This document shows positions 26,217 through 38,407 of a DNA stretch of 64,000 bases, piece by piece (the stretch's first letter is position 1; the number at the start of each line of letters is the position of its first letter). The notes beneath the pieces are model-generated. The model was not told where the DNA came from. It searched no databases and was given only the letters and a program-made list of their open reading frames with translations. This DNA is from Sinonovacula constricta (taxonomy: Eukaryota > Mollusca > Bivalvia > Cardiida > Solecurtidae): NCBI GenBank assembly GCA_007844125.1, contig CM017564.1:12920108-12984107 (forward strand). The letters are read 5' to 3'. Both the position numbers and the translations under genes were made by a program.

Positions 26217-26726
26217 TTAAATGCGGTATCCTACAATTTGGAATAATAATTTCTTTTCTCAAATAACCAAATAAGTCATTGTTTTCTGAAAAGACCATGC
26301 AAAATGCTGTTCATTTATGTCCTAGATCTTTGTGAAAAATCAAGCATAAATCCTCACTCGTCATTGCAAACAAGTATTTCCTATCCGAGCCACGCTGCAG
26401 AGTTAGCTATTTTTAAACTTATTAAAACCACGTGACCACTTACTTTTGTTATCACCTTATACAGTCATCCGGGTTATCCGCTCTGACGTTGATATCTATT
26501 TTTAGCAGAGACCACTATCAATTTTTTTATACAGTTGGAAAGAACATGCACTCAGAGTGATTTTTTTTCGCGAGTAGTTCTGCCTTACTGTTCAATTAGT
26601 GTTCAAAATCGTATTTCTTAGGACTAAAGTATGGATTTATACAAAGTTTATGCCCACAATCCCATATTTTAGCATTGTTCGATATGTCATATGTGTATAT
26701 GCAAACTGTCGGATACCACATTTTCT
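26217..26726 (+). mobile_element. TTAA-type TIR element (MITE), copy 1
   Basis: Starts TTAA then ATGCGGTATCCTACAATTTG and ends CAAACTGTCGGATACCACAT. The interior matches 32115-32630 and 50115-50623, for example CAAATAACCAAATAAGTCAT, AGGTATTTCCTATC-like and GCTCTGACGT...CTATTTTTAG. No coding capacity is credible. Confidence 0.8.
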
Positions 26727-27600
26727 GCGTAAGTATCCTAAAAGGGATGACATATCCAGTTTTCTTGGTGTGGTCTATCGGTTTCCCATAAGTCTATTGG
26801 GAACTTTGTCCCTTTTTTCCATCCTCAATGTATTTATGGCGTGTAATCCTCATGCTGGACATCGATGTACGGCAAAATGCCCAACATGTTTCCTTATATA
26901 CCATCCATTACTCAAAATGCACGAGAATCACGCGCAACAGTAAATACACGAATTTCCTTTAGGTCGGAAAAAAGGAAAACAAAGTTAATTTAAAAATTTG
27001 AATACTATATATTATAAACATATTTATACAACATTTAAAATGTAGAAACTTGTAAAGAGTTTTAAATAAATATATATGAAAATGAACAAAACAAACTAAA
27101 AAAAGTGTATTTTATGGGACTCGAACTCACGACCCATAGATCAAAACATAAGCATCTTTGCCCCCTGGCCTACTCAAACCTTGTGGATTGTCCAATACCT
27201 GCTTCGGGTTTCCTACGTCATAAAGTAGTTCATGCACATTTACAGGAAGTAGATTGCCAAATAGTAATAACGTAAGCAGATAATAAAGTGACTTATTCTG
27301 AGCTGTGCTATGAATATACAATAAGACCCTTCAGTTATACGCAATTTTTTCAACTCGGATAATAGCTACATTTCACGAAATTGTATAGTTTGGCCTGCAC
27401 GGTTTCTAAAAATAGCATTTACATTACTGTTGCGAAGAAATAAACACACGTGTACTTGTCGTAGTTATAGCATACCAACTACCATAATGAAGCTTTATCT
27501 ATGCACCATAAATAAGATTCACATTTTATTTATTTTTTGCAACATTTTCTTCATATAGTTGGTGATTGTTGTACAAAGGTACACAGATATGGAAATGGAA
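26727..27600. other. No gene seen
   Basis: AT-rich. At 27118-27190 the minus strand has a tRNA-like box B (GAGTTCGAGTCCCATAAAAT) and a loose box A, but no cloverleaf; probably a SINE head remnant. Confidence 0.45.
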
Positions 27601-27609
27601 TAACGTAAT

Positions 27610-29960
27610 ATGAATCTCTCTCTGTCTCAATCTGTGTGTCTGTCGCCCTCCTCCTCCTCTTCTGTCTCTCTGTCTCAATCTGTGTGTCTGTCGCCCTCCT
27701 CCTCCTCTTCTGTCTCTCTGTTTCAATCTGTGTGTCTGTCTCCCTCCTCCTCCTCTTCTGTCTCTCTGTCTCAATCTGTGTGTCTGTCCATCCTCCCCTC
27801 CTATGTCTTAACCTGTGTGTCTTTCTCCCTCCTCCTCCTCTTCTGTCTCTCTGTCTCAATCTGTGTGTCTGTCGCCCTCCCCCTCCTCTTCTGTCTCTCT
27901 GTCTCAATCTGTGTGTCTGTCTCCCTCCTCCTCATCTTCTGTCTCTCTGTCTCAATCTGTGTGTCTGTCTCCCTCCTCCTTTTCTGTCTCTCTGTCTTAG
28001 TCTGTGTGTCTGTCTCCCTCCTCCTTCTCATCTGTCTCTCTGTCTCAATCTGTGTGTCTGTCTCCCTCCTCCTTCTCATCTGTCTCTCTGTCTCAATCTG
28101 TGTGTCTGTCCCTCCTCCTCCTCTCTGTCCCAGTCTGTGTGTCTGTCTCTCTACTCCTCCTCTGTCCCAGTCTGTGTGTCTGTCTCCCTCCCACTCCTCT
28201 GTTTCAGTCTGTGTGTCTGTCTCCCTCCTCCTCCTGCGTCTCAGTCTGTGTTCTGTGTGTCTGTCTCTCTACTCCTCCTCTGTCTCAATCTGTGTGTCTG
28301 TCTCCCTCCTCCTCCTCTGTCTCAGTCTGTGTATCTGTCTCCCCCCTCCTCCTCTGTCTCAGTCTGTGTGTCTGTCTCCCTCCTCCTCCTTTGTCTCAGT
28401 CTGTGTGTCCGTCTCCCTCCTCCTCCTCTGTCTCAGTCTGTGTGTCTGTCTCCTCCTCCTCTGTCTCAGTCTGTATGTATGTCTCCTCCTCCTCTGTCTC
28501 AGTCTGTGTGTCTGTCTCCCTCCTCCTCCTCTGTCTCAGTCTGTGTGTCTGTCTCCCTCCTCCTCCTCTGTCTCAGTCTGTGTGTCTGTCTCCCTCCTCC
28601 TCCTCTGTCTCAGTCTGTGTGTCTGTCTCCCTTCTCCTCCTCTGTCTCAGTCTGTGTATCTGTCTCCCTCCTCCTCCTCTGTCTCAGTCTGTGTGTCTGT
28701 CTCCCTCCTCCTCCTTTGTCTCAGTCTGTGTGTCCGTCTCCCTCCTCCTCCTCTGTCTCAGTCTGTGTGTCTGTCTCCTCCTCCTCTGTCTCAGTCTGTG
28801 TGTCTGTCTCCCTCCTCCTCCTCTGTCTCAGTCTGTGTGTCTGTCTCCCTCCTCCTCCTCTGTCTCAGTCTGTGTGTCTGTCTCCCTCCTCCTCCTCTGT
28901 CTCAGTCTGTATGTATGTCTCCCTCCTCCTCCTCTGTCTCAGTCTGTGTGTCTGTCTCCCTCCTCCTCCTCTGTCTCAGTCTGTGTGTCTGTCTCCCTCC
29001 TCCTCCTCTGTCTCAGTCTGTGTATCTGTCTCCCTCCTTCTCCTCTGTCTCAGTCTGTATGTATGTCTCCCTCCTCCTCCTCTGTCTCAGTCTGTGTGTC
29101 TGTCTCCCTCCTCCTCCTCTGTCTCAGTCTGTATGTATGTCTCCCTCCTCCTCCTCTGTCTCAGTCTGTGTGTCTGTCTCCCTCCTCCTCCTCTGTCTCA
29201 GTCTGTGTGTCTGTCTCCCTCCTCCTCCTCTGTCTCAGTCTGTGTATCTGTCTCCCTCCTTCTCCTCTGTCTCAGTCTGTGTGTCTGTCTCCCTCCTTCT
29301 CCTCCGTCTCAGTCTGTGTTCATTGTGTCTGTCTCTCTACTCCTCCTCTGTCCCAGTCTGTGTGTCTGTCTCTCTACTCCTCCTCTGTCCCAGTCTGTGT
29401 GTCTGTCTCCCTCCTCCTCCTCTGTCTCAGTCTGTGTATCTGTCTCCCTCCTTCTCCTCCGTCTCAGTCTGTGTTCATTGTGTCTGTCTCTCTACTCCTC
29501 CTCTGTCCCAGTCTGTGTGTCTGTCTCCCTCCCACTCCTCTGTTTCAGTCTGTGTGTCTGTCTCCCTCCTTCTCCTCCGTCTCAGTCTGTGTTCATTGTG
29601 TCTGTCTCTCTACTCCTCCTCTGTCCCAGTCTGTGTGTCTGTCTCCCTCCCACTCCTCTGTTTCAGTCTGTGTGTCTGTCTCCCTCCTCCTACTGCGTCT
29701 CAGTCTGTGTTCTGTGTGTTTGTCTCTCTACCCCTCCTCTGTCTCAATCTGTGTGTCTGTCTCCCTCCTCCTCCTCTGTCTCAGAATGTGTGTCTGTATC
29801 CCTCCTCCTTCTCTGTCTCAGTCTGTGTATATGTCTCCATCCTCCTCCTCCGTCTCAGTCTGTGTTCTGTGTTCTGTTCTGTGCTCACTCCTCCTTCTCC
29901 TCTTCCTACTCAAACTCTCTGTTTCTGTCTTTGTGTCTGTCTCCCGCCTCCTCTTCTGTC
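27610..29960. repeat. 37-bp pyrimidine-rich minisatellite, about 63 copies
   Basis: The unit reads TGTCTCAGTCTGTGTGTCTG then TCTCCCTCCTCCTCCTC, with shorter variants and some TGTTC(ATT)GTG variants. Because 37 leaves remainder 1 on division by 3 and the unit has no stop on the plus strand, all three plus frames stay open for 600-800 codons and each cycles Ser/Leu/Pro/Cys/Val-rich peptides. There is no start context, splice structure or codon bias to support a gene. Confidence 0.95.
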
Positions 29961-30092
29961 TCTCCTACTCACCATTCTGTCAGCCATTCTTCTGTCTTTG
30001 ATTGTTCCCTTGTAAAATATGCTATATATTGCTATATATGTGAGTGTCATTTAACAACGACTTCTGTAACCAGACTGTGTCATTCGAATCAT

Positions 30093-30180
30093 CTTCGGCC
30101 CTTTCCGTACATGTTCGGAAAGGAACCTCGAAGGAAAGAGTATTGACTCACCGGGATTCTGGGTACGTGCTTCGGTCTTG
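30093..30180 (+). repeat. Best copy of the dispersed hairpin repeat
   Basis: CTTCGGCCCTTTCCG, an 8-base loop TACATGTT, then CGGAAAGGAACCTCGAAG: nested arms CTTCG/CGAAG and CCTTTCCG/CGGAAAGG. Downstream GGGTACGTGCTTCGG matches the copies at 11744 and 15107. Confidence 0.7.
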
Positions 30181-30317
30181 TAAAGTAGATCCTTTATATT
30201 TAAAGGAAGTTAAGTAGCCACTTAGTAATTACGCATCAAATAACCAAAAAGACTTATTTTGAACAGAACGTTGATTATTCACATCAGACCTTTACAAGTT
30301 AATGCACGTTTTAACCT

Positions 30318-31095
30318 GAAATCAGATGTCCGTGAAGTTGGCAGCCTAACAGCCTGAAGTCGGCAGCCTAGCAGCCTGAAGTTGGCAGCCTAGCAGCCTG
30401 AAGTTGGCAGCCTAGCAGCCAGGCAGCCAGGCAGCCTTAACTTACCGATTGATGGAAGAAATTTCGAAACGGCCCAAAATGCATCACTTTCTTGCGGCAA
30501 TACAAGCTTATAAGATATGAGAAGAACATTAAAACCTTAAAAAAATCCCTTAATCTCTAGGCTGCTGGAATGTGAAGTTACATTGTAGCAGCCCAGCAGC
30601 CTTAACTTACCGTTTGATGTAAGAAATTTCGAGACGGCCTGAAATGCAATACAATCACATTTAAGAACACTACAAGCTTATTTGCTATGAAATCAACCTT
30701 AATGTTATCCTAACTTCTAATCTGGTGGAATTTGAAGAAATTCTGAAACGGCCTGAAATGCATTAAAATCCCTTTATTACGACAATACAAGCTTATAAGA
30801 AGTGAAATGAATGTCAAAACCTTAAAAATTCTCTTAATCTCTTTGCTGATGGAATAAAAAGTTAGCAGTCTAACAGCCTGGCAGCCTAGCAGCCTAGCAG
30901 TCTAGCAGCCTAGCAGCCTAGCAGCCTAAACTTACCGCGTCATGTAAGAAATTTCGAAACGGCCCGAAATGCATTTAATCACTTTTTAGGACACTACAGA
31001 CCTATTGGCTATGAAATCAAACTTAATTTTATCAATTTCTAAGCTGGAAGAATGTGCAGAAATTCTGAAACGGCCTGAATTGAACTACTTTTTCC
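30318..31095 (+). repeat. Compound repeat with CAGCC octamers, about three iterations
   Basis: Short arrays of the octamer (TAGCAGCC)n at 30335-30437, 30588-30602 and 30865-30928 alternate with a unique spacer starting TTAACTTACCGATTGATG, through AAGAAATTTCGAAACGGCC and GCATT...AATCACTTT. The same opening phrase (TGTCCGTGAAGTTGGCAGCC) starts the larger array at 43428. Confidence 0.85.
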
Positions 31096-31212
31096 CCTTA
31101 TTATACCCAATGTCTATTTATGGAAGTAAAAAGCGTGTTCCAAAAAGTCTTCGACTTAAATCTTGAGCTTTACGGAAAGTGGCGGAAAGTACCGACCTGT
31201 TCAGACTGAGTT

Positions 31213-31530
31213 TGTTTATTTGTTAATTAGGTTTATCGTCACACCAACAGTATTTCAGTTATCTGGAGACGGTGTCAACTTGAAGCAGATATAGTGCTGC
31301 CTTCACTGTATATAGCATGCCGTGAACACATGGCATGATACCACACCCAGTCACATTATCTTGACACCGGGCCAACCAGTCGTGTAACTACCCTTATATT
31401 TGCTTGAGCGTTACCAAGGGAGCTATACCACTACCACGTTTAACGACTTTGGTATGTCGCGGCCTGGGATCGAACCCGGGGCCTCCCGTACCTGGAGCCG
31501 ACGCTCTACCGATTGCGCTACCAGGTCCGG
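31213..31530 (-). mobile_element. tRNA-derived SINE, family A, complete minus-strand copy
   Basis: Head CCGGACCTGGTAGCGCAATC at the right edge, tail GATAAACC... at the left edge. Perfect 13-bp target duplication TTCAGACTGAGTT at 31200-31212 and 31531-31543. This is the cleanest reference copy for comparison with the satellites. Confidence 0.93.
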
Positions 31531-31589
31531 TTCAGACTGAGTTACCCGGAAACGGTGTTCAGTTTAATATCCTATACATGTAGTACTAC

Positions 31590-31793
31590 TTTCCATATCA
31601 TGCTGTGAACACCTGTCATGATACCACATTCAGTAACATTATACTGTCACTAGGTCGACCCGATGTTACACCACACTAAACATATACCAATTTTACGAGT
31701 TTTTTCCCCCTTCATCTGGGTTTGAACCCGTGGCCTCAGTGATATGAAAGTAACTAACTCTCTACCTCCTGTGCGTACAAGATCCGGTAAAGA
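31590..31793 (-). mobile_element. Older, diverged family A SINE copy
   Basis: Contains CATGCTGTGAACACCTGTCA, GATACCACATTCAGTAACAT and a degraded head with a box B-like CCACGGGTTCAAACCCAGA and GGATCTTGTACGCACAGG. Confidence 0.65.
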
Positions 31794-32114
31794 GAGACTT
31801 TGTAAGCTAAAAATGACATGAACATGCATATAAATTGCATATATACCACCTGGTTTATTGTTATCTACATTTTATTAATACTTACATATTTTAATTTAAC
31901 AGTTGGTACTGATACAGTGAAAAGGTATTTCATATGTAGGCTACAGTTTTCCCTTTCAACCTTCAGTCCGCATCCTGTATATTAAAGTTTTACAACCCAG
32001 CGTTTATTAAAGTACGCATGGTTGACTCGACTTATACCGATCAATCAAACTATGCCAATGCATTTAAGGTAGAGCCCAAAAGTTTGTAAGCCCAAACTTG
32101 TTCTAAACAAACAT
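31794..32114. other. No feature seen
   Basis: AT-rich spacer between a SINE and a TTAA element. Confidence 0.5.
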
Positions 32115-32630
32115 TTAAAGGTGGTAACCGACAGTTTTACCCAATTTATTTTTTCTCAAATAACCAAATAAGTCATTGTTGCATGAAAAAGGCCCTGCAC
32201 CATGCTGTTCATTGATGTTCTAGATCGGTGTGAACACTGAAGCATAAATTCCCACTCGTCAATGTAAACCAATGTAAACAGGTATTTCCTATCTGAGCCA
32301 CTCTGCAGAGATAGCTATTTTTAAACTGAGAAAACCCCGTAGCAACCATCTTTTAAGATAACGAGGTATGGTCATCCGGGTAATCCGCTCTGACGTCGAT
32401 ATCTATTTTTAGCAGAGATCACTGTTGTGCTTATTTAGGGATTTGGTAAGAATTAGCATTTAGAGAGATTTTTGCGATAAGTACTATCAGAAAATGGTAA
32501 GATTTCAAAATCATCTTTACTTAGGCTTAAGTGGAATTTTATGCAGAAATTATGTCCAAAGTATCCAAATCAGTGGTCAGATACGGATACATGTATTTGA
32601 TATATGAAAACTGTCTGATACTACCCTTAA
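32115..32630 (+). mobile_element. TTAA-type TIR element, copy 2, with both TTAA ends
   Basis: TTAA at 32115-32118 and 32627-32630 flank inverted ends AGGTGGTAACCGACAGTTTT and, inverted, GGGTAGTATCAGACAGTTTT (15 of 20 match). TTAA target duplications are typical of piggyBac and Kolobok superfamilies; which one applies is not decidable here. Confidence 0.85.
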
Positions 32631-32940
32631 TATACTTTACGACTCACATGGTTAATTAAAATCGTGCTAAATAAGCGAAAAGCGAAACTCATTACAGTTA
32701 TGAATGTCATTAATTTTCAGTATTCGGGTAACGTGCACTTATGTGGACGTAGTACTACTGTAGTTGCACCCATTTCAAATATAAAAACTGTCTTTAAATT
32801 TGCATAATTGAGCGCATGTGGCCTACTAATGAAAACGTTGGGCTATAGGTCGGATGGTCTCAGTGAGAAAATAAGTGTGAAAGAAACATTTTGAGAAGAG
32901 CAGATTTTGTCGGAATATGGGAGCCAAATAGCTTAAAGGT
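32631..32940. other. No feature seen
   Basis: Spacer between a TTAA element and the 40-bp satellite. Confidence 0.5.
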
Positions 32941-35900
32941 ACTGGAGTTGTCAGAAAGCTACCAAAGAATTCCAACCGCTATTATGGAAGTCAGGAAGCT
33001 ACTAAAGAATTCCGAACGCTATTAAAGAAGGCAGAAAGCTAACAAAGAATTCCAAATGCTACTATAGAAGTCAGAAAGCTACCAAAGAATTCCAAACGCT
33101 ATTATAGAAGTCACAAAGCTACCAAAGAATTCTGAACGCTATTATAGACGTCAGAAAGCTACCAAAGAATTCCAAACGCTATTATACAAGTCAGAAAGCT
33201 ACCAAAGAATTCCAAACGCTGTTATAGAAGTCAGAAAGATACCAAAGAATTCCAAACGCTACTATAAAAATCAGAAAGCTACCAAAGAATTCCAAACGCT
33301 ATTATAGAAGTCAGAAAACTACCAAAGAATTTCGAACGCTATTATAGAAAGCAGAAAGCTACCAAAGAATTCCAAACGCTACTATAGAAGTCAGAAAGCT
33401 ACCAAAGAATTCCAAACGCTATTATAGAAGTCACAAAGCTACCAAAGAATTCTGAACGCTATTATAGACGTCAGAAAGCTACCAAAGAATTCCAAACGCT
33501 ATTATACAAGTCAGAAAGCTACCAAAGAATTCCAAACGCTGTTATAGAAGTCAGAAAGATACCAAAGAATTCCAAACGCTACTATAAAAATCAGAAAGCT
33601 ACCAAAGAATTCCAAACGCTATTATAGAAGTCAGAAAGCTACCAAAGAATTCCAAACGCTATTATAGAAGTCAGAAAGCTACCAAAGAATTCCAAACGCT
33701 GTTATAGAAATCAGAAAGCTACCAAAGAATTCCAAACGCTATTATAGAAGTCAAAAAGCTACCAAAGAATTCCAAACGCTAAAATAGAAAGCAGAAAGCT
33801 ACCACAGAATTCCAAACGATAATATACAAGTCAGAAAGCTACTAAAGAATACCAAACTTTATTATAGAAGGCAGAAAGCTACCAAAGAATTCTAAACGCT
33901 TTTATAGAAGTCAGAAAGCTACCAAAGAATACCAAACTTTATTATAGAGGGCAGAAAGCTACCAAAGAATTCCAAACTTTATTATAGAAGTCAGAAAGCT
34001 ACCAAAGAATTCTAAAGGCTGTTATAGAAGTCAGAAAATTACCAAAGAATTCCAAACGCTATAATAGAAGTCAGAAAACTACCAAAGAATTCCAAACGCT
34101 GTTATAGAAGTCAGAAAGATACCAAAGAATTCCAAACGCTGTTATAGAAGTCAGAAAGCTACCAAAGAATACCCAATGTTACTTTAGAAGTCAAAAAGCT
34201 ACCAAAGAATACCCAATGTTACTATAGAAGTCAGAAAGCTACCAAAGAATTCCAAATGTTACTATAGAAGTCAGAAAGCTACCAAAGAATTCCAAACGGT
34301 ACTGGAGAAGTCAGAAAGCTACCAAAGAATTCCAAATGTTACTATAGAAGGAAGAAAGCTACCAAAGAATTCCAAACGCTATTATAGAAGGCAGGAAGCT
34401 ACCAAAGAATTCCAAACGCTATTATAGAAGTCAGAAAGCTACCAAAGAATTCGGAACGCTATTATAGAAGGCAGAAAGCTATCAAAGAATTCCAAACGCT
34501 ATTATAGAAGGCAGAAAGATACCAAAGAATACCAAACTTTATTATAGAAGGCAGAAAGCTACCAAAGAATACCAAACGCTATTATAGAAGTCAGAAAGCT
34601 ACCAAAGAATTCCAAACGCTTTTATAGAAGGCAGAAAGCTACCAAAGAATTCTGAACGCTGTTATAGAAGTCAGAAAGTTACCAAAGAATTCTAAACGCT
34701 ATTATAGAAGTCTGAAAGCTACCAAAGAAATCCAAACGCTGTTATAGAAGTCAGAAAGCTACCAAAGAATTCCAAACGCTATTATAGACTTTAGAAAGCT
34801 ACCAAAGAATTCCAAACGCTATTATAGACTTTAGAAAGCTACCAAAGAATTCCAAACGCTATTATAGAAATCAGAAAGCTACCAAAGAATTCCAAACGCT
34901 ATTATGGAAGTCAGAAAGCTACCAAATAATTCCAAACGCTATTATAGAAGTCAGAAAGCTACAAAAGAATTCCAAACGCTGTTATAGAAGTCAAAAAGCT
35001 ACCGAAGAATTCCAAACGCTAAAATAGAAAGCAGAAAGCTACCACAGAATTCCAAACGATACTATACAAGTCAGAAAGCTACTAAAGAATACCAAACTTT
35101 ATTATAGAAGGCAGAAAGCTACCAAAGAATTCTAAACGCTGTTATAGAAGTTAGAAAGCTACCAAAGAATTTCAAACGCTATTATAGAAGTCAGAAAGTC
35201 ACCAAAGAATACCAAACTTTATTATAGAAGGCAGAAAGCTACCAAAGAATTCCAAACTTTATTATAGAAGTCAGAAAGCTACCAAAAATTCTAAACGCTG
35301 TTATAGAAGTCAGAAAGCTACCAAAGACTTCCAAACGCTATTATAGAAGTCAGAAAGCTACCAAAGAATTCCAAACGCTATTATAGAAGTCAGAAAACTA
35401 CCAAAGAATTCCAAACGCTGTTATAGAAGTCAGAAAGCTACCAAAGAATACCAAACTTTATTATAGAAGTCAGAAAGCTACCAAAGAATTCCAAACGCTT
35501 TTATAGAAGTCAGAAAGTTACCAAAGAATTCCAAACGCTATTATAGAAGTCTGAAAGCTACCAAAGAAATCCAAACGCTGTTATAGAAGTCAGAAAGCTA
35601 CCAAAGAATTCCAAACGCTATTATAGACTTTAGAAAGCTACCAAAGAATTCCAAACGCTATTATAGAAATCAGAAAGCTACCAAAGAATTCCAAACGCTA
35701 TTATGGAAGTCAGAAAGCTACCAAATAATTCCAAACGCTATTATAGAAGTCAGAAAGCTACCAAAGAATTCCAAACGCTGTTATAGAAGTCAGAAAGCTA
35801 CAAAAGAATTCCAAACGCTGTTATAGAAGTCAAAAAGCTACCGAAGAATTCCAAACGCTAAAATAGAAAGCAGAAAGCTACCACAGAATTCCAAACGATA

Positions 35901-36835
35901 CTATACAAGTCAGAAAGCTACTAAAGAATACCAAACTTTATTATAGAAGGCAGAAAGCTACCAAAGAATTCTAAACGCTGTTATAGAAGTTAGAAAGCTA
36001 CCAAAGAATTCCAAACGCTATTATAGAAGTCAGAAAGTCACCAAAGAATACCAAACTTTATTATAGAAGGCAGAAAGCTACCAAAGAATTCCAAACTTTA
36101 TTATAGAAGTCAGAAAGCTACCAAAAATTCTAAACGCTGTTATAGAAGTCAGAAAGCTACCAAAGACTTCCAAACGCTATTATAGAAGTCAGAAAGCTAC
36201 CAAAGAATTCCAAACGCTATTATAGAAGTCAGAAAACTACCAAAGAATTCCAAACGCTGTTATAGAAGTCAGAAAGCTACCAAAGAATACCAAACTTTAT
36301 TAAAGAAGGCAGAAAGCTACCAAAGAATTCCCAATGTTACTATAGGAGTCAGAAAGCTACCAAAGAATTCCCAATGTTACTATAGAAGTCAGAAAGCTAC
36401 CAAAGAATTCCAAATGTTACTATAGAAGTCAGAAAGCTACCAAAGAATTCCAAACGGTACTGAAGAAGTCAGAAAGCTACCAAAGAATTCCAAATGTAAC
36501 TATAGAAGTCAGAAAGCTACCAAAGAATTCCAAATGTTACTATAGAAGTCAGAAAGCTACCAAAGAATTCCAAACGGTACTGGAGAAGTCAGAAAGCTAC
36601 TGAAGAATTCTAAATGGTACTGGAAAAGTCAGAAACTACCAAAGAATTCCAAACGGTACTGGAGAAGTCAGAAATCTACTGAAGAATTCCAAACGATACT
36701 TGAGAAATCAGAAAGCTACCAAAGTCTTCCAAACGGAACTGGAGAAGTCAGAAATCTACCAAAGAATTCCAAACAGTACTGGAGAAGTCAGAAAGCTACA
36801 AAAGAATTCCAAACGATACTGGAGAAGTCAGAAAG
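32941..36835. repeat. 40-bp satellite, about 97 copies, with higher-order repeats
   Basis: Monomer AGCTACCAAAGAATTCCAAA then CGCTATTATAGAAGTCAGAA; an EcoRI site (GAATTC) occurs in most units. A block of about 840 bp (21 monomers) at 34640-35480 is repeated at 35480-36320, with shared rare variants (AATAGAAAGCAG, CACAGAATTCC, a 39-bp unit). An 8-monomer block at 33061 recurs at 33381. The right end has a GGTACTGGAGAAG variant subfamily. Confidence 0.96.
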
Positions 36836-36837
36836 GT

Positions 36838-37075
36838 GAAGGCGGTATACAACAGTTTGGGCCAACAATATTTTCATTATACATTTTAGTACACTATCGT
36901 TACTTGAGCAGATCTCGTAAAAATGCCGTCTATTGTTGTCTTACACCTGTCGGAAAATGTTCATCCACGTCATCCGCTGTGACGTCGACGTCTATTTTTA
37001 GAAGGAATTCCAAATCGTTTTTATTTACTGATACTGTTACATATGTAAGATGTAGGCAAACTGTCGGATTCTTTT
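36838..37075 (+). mobile_element. TTAA-type TIR element, internally deleted copy
   Basis: Starts AGGCGGTATACAACAGTTTG directly against the satellite and ends GGCAAACTGTCGGATTCTTT. The middle, including GTGACGTCGACGTCTATTTT, matches the family, but about half the length is missing. Confidence 0.7.
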
Positions 37076-37589
37076 TCTAGAAATTACTTAAACGATTTGA
37101 ATAAGTTGTACTATGCGCACAGATCGCATTATTATTCTCTCATGCTATACGAAATTCTATATCTTTTTGTTACACTGCATTGTCATGGACAATGGCCTCC
37201 ATTTTGGAAAATAAACTTCAGTCCTGATATATAATTTCACACCCACGTTTAAGTGTGTAATTTGTGCCTATAATCATGTTCATGTTGATTTCGGTTTTAA
37301 AGCTTTTGCAACTTGAATAATATGTCATCCACCCACCTGGGCGAGACCGTGCATTTCTCTCTATGAAAGGCGAAGAAAGGCGTACTGTGGAAAATGAATA
37401 GAAATTTATCATAAATAAAAAGGGTGTATCTTGCTCCGCGATGTCAGCATCTTTTTATGCAACATAAAACACTTCACTGAAGTTACTCATAACATGATTA
37501 TTTAGATAAAAATCTCGCGCATGCGTAAGAAGGCCACGTGACCGTTTGATGATTTTTTTATTGACTTAAAGTAAATAAATTCAAAAGTT

Positions 37590-37665
37590 TGTCATCGTTC
37601 GAAGACAATTCACCAGAGAAGGCATTGCAGTTCTTCTGGTCTACGTCGTGAGTTTCTGGATTAAG
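37590..37665 (+). promoter_or_regulatory. Candidate 5' untranslated first exon of the acidic secreted protein gene
   Basis: The coding start at 41291 follows a strong acceptor at 41282, so an upstream non-coding exon must exist. This segment ends in a consensus donor (TTAAG then GTATGT at 37666) and has a TATA-like TAAATAAAT about 20-30 bases before it. The link is inference; other positions are possible. Confidence 0.25.
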
Positions 37666-37729
37666 GTATGTGCGTTTTGATTTCAACTATTTTTTTTTTT
37701 AAGTATTAAAATTATGATTTTGATTGCAT

Positions 37730-37743
37730 GTATTATTATTATA

Positions 37744-37796
<53 letters not shown>

Positions 37797-37805
37797 CATT
37801 ATTAT
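37730..37805. repeat. (ATT)n microsatellite
   Basis: About 20 ATT repeats with small interruptions; a minus-strand poly-Ile frame is an artefact. Confidence 0.95.
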
Positions 37806-38327
37806 GGTCTTTAAGTCTCTCCACCACACCCGTAAAAGCTGCTCGTCGTGAGAGTTATGCCCGTATTTACCAACCATTCTTTAGTAAGAATTGCTTAGGT
37901 CATGGATTTCAACCCACAATATCTTCATTATGTATTTAGCTACATGTCTGTATTTTTGCATGACAATTTATCTTTGCTACTTTGAGCTTAAAATCCCGCG
38001 GAACTTCATAACTAAGCTTATTGTTGTTGGTATGAAAAATGTAACTTGGGCTTTAGTCATGACTTAGGCTTAAGAATGGTTGGTGAATACGGGCCCAAAA
38101 GGGTTCAGTACAATCTCCAACGCAGTGATCTCCCCCTTTCAGTTAGGAGAATCTCTGCTACCACACAAAAGTCCTTCCAGATCTGGAAGGATTTGATTTT
38201 TTTACTTTTAATTTTTGTTCAGTAAAATGACAATCCGAATGAATGTGTATGTTAGAAAACGACTAATAATGGATGAAAAAAACAAATTCTAACGATAAAG
38301 AAAAAAAAAAGAATGTATTTATCACTA

Positions 38328-38407
38328 CAATCGTAACAACTCGGCCATTTCCGTCCTTTCGCCGAGGGCGAAATGTCAGTATTACACCGGTTCAATGTAA
38401 ACAATCA
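38328..38407 (+). mobile_element. One end of a type M transposon
   Basis: CAATCGTAACAACTCGGCCA followed by TTTCCG reproduces the left terminus of element M (25370). No matching right end was found, so this is a fragment or a longer relative whose other end is diverged. Confidence 0.55.

Larger units (their letters stand above)
37081..38327. other. Non-coding DNA with an (ATT)n tract and a candidate first exon
   Basis: (ATT)n runs at 37730-37805. A possible non-coding exon with a good donor ends at 37665 (separate entry). No other structure. Confidence 0.5.

Noticed and set aside
26599..26943. 114-codon plus-strand frame
   Set aside because: Half of it is the interior of a TTAA element and the rest has no recognisable domain; other copies of the element do not keep the frame.
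27118..27190. tRNA-like sequence on the minus strand
   Set aside because: Box B-like word only; no cloverleaf could be folded by eye.
27610..30146. Plus-strand open frames of 665-836 codons
   Set aside because: They run through a 37-bp tandem repeat with no stop in any plus frame; all three frames are open at once and contain only cycling low-complexity peptides.
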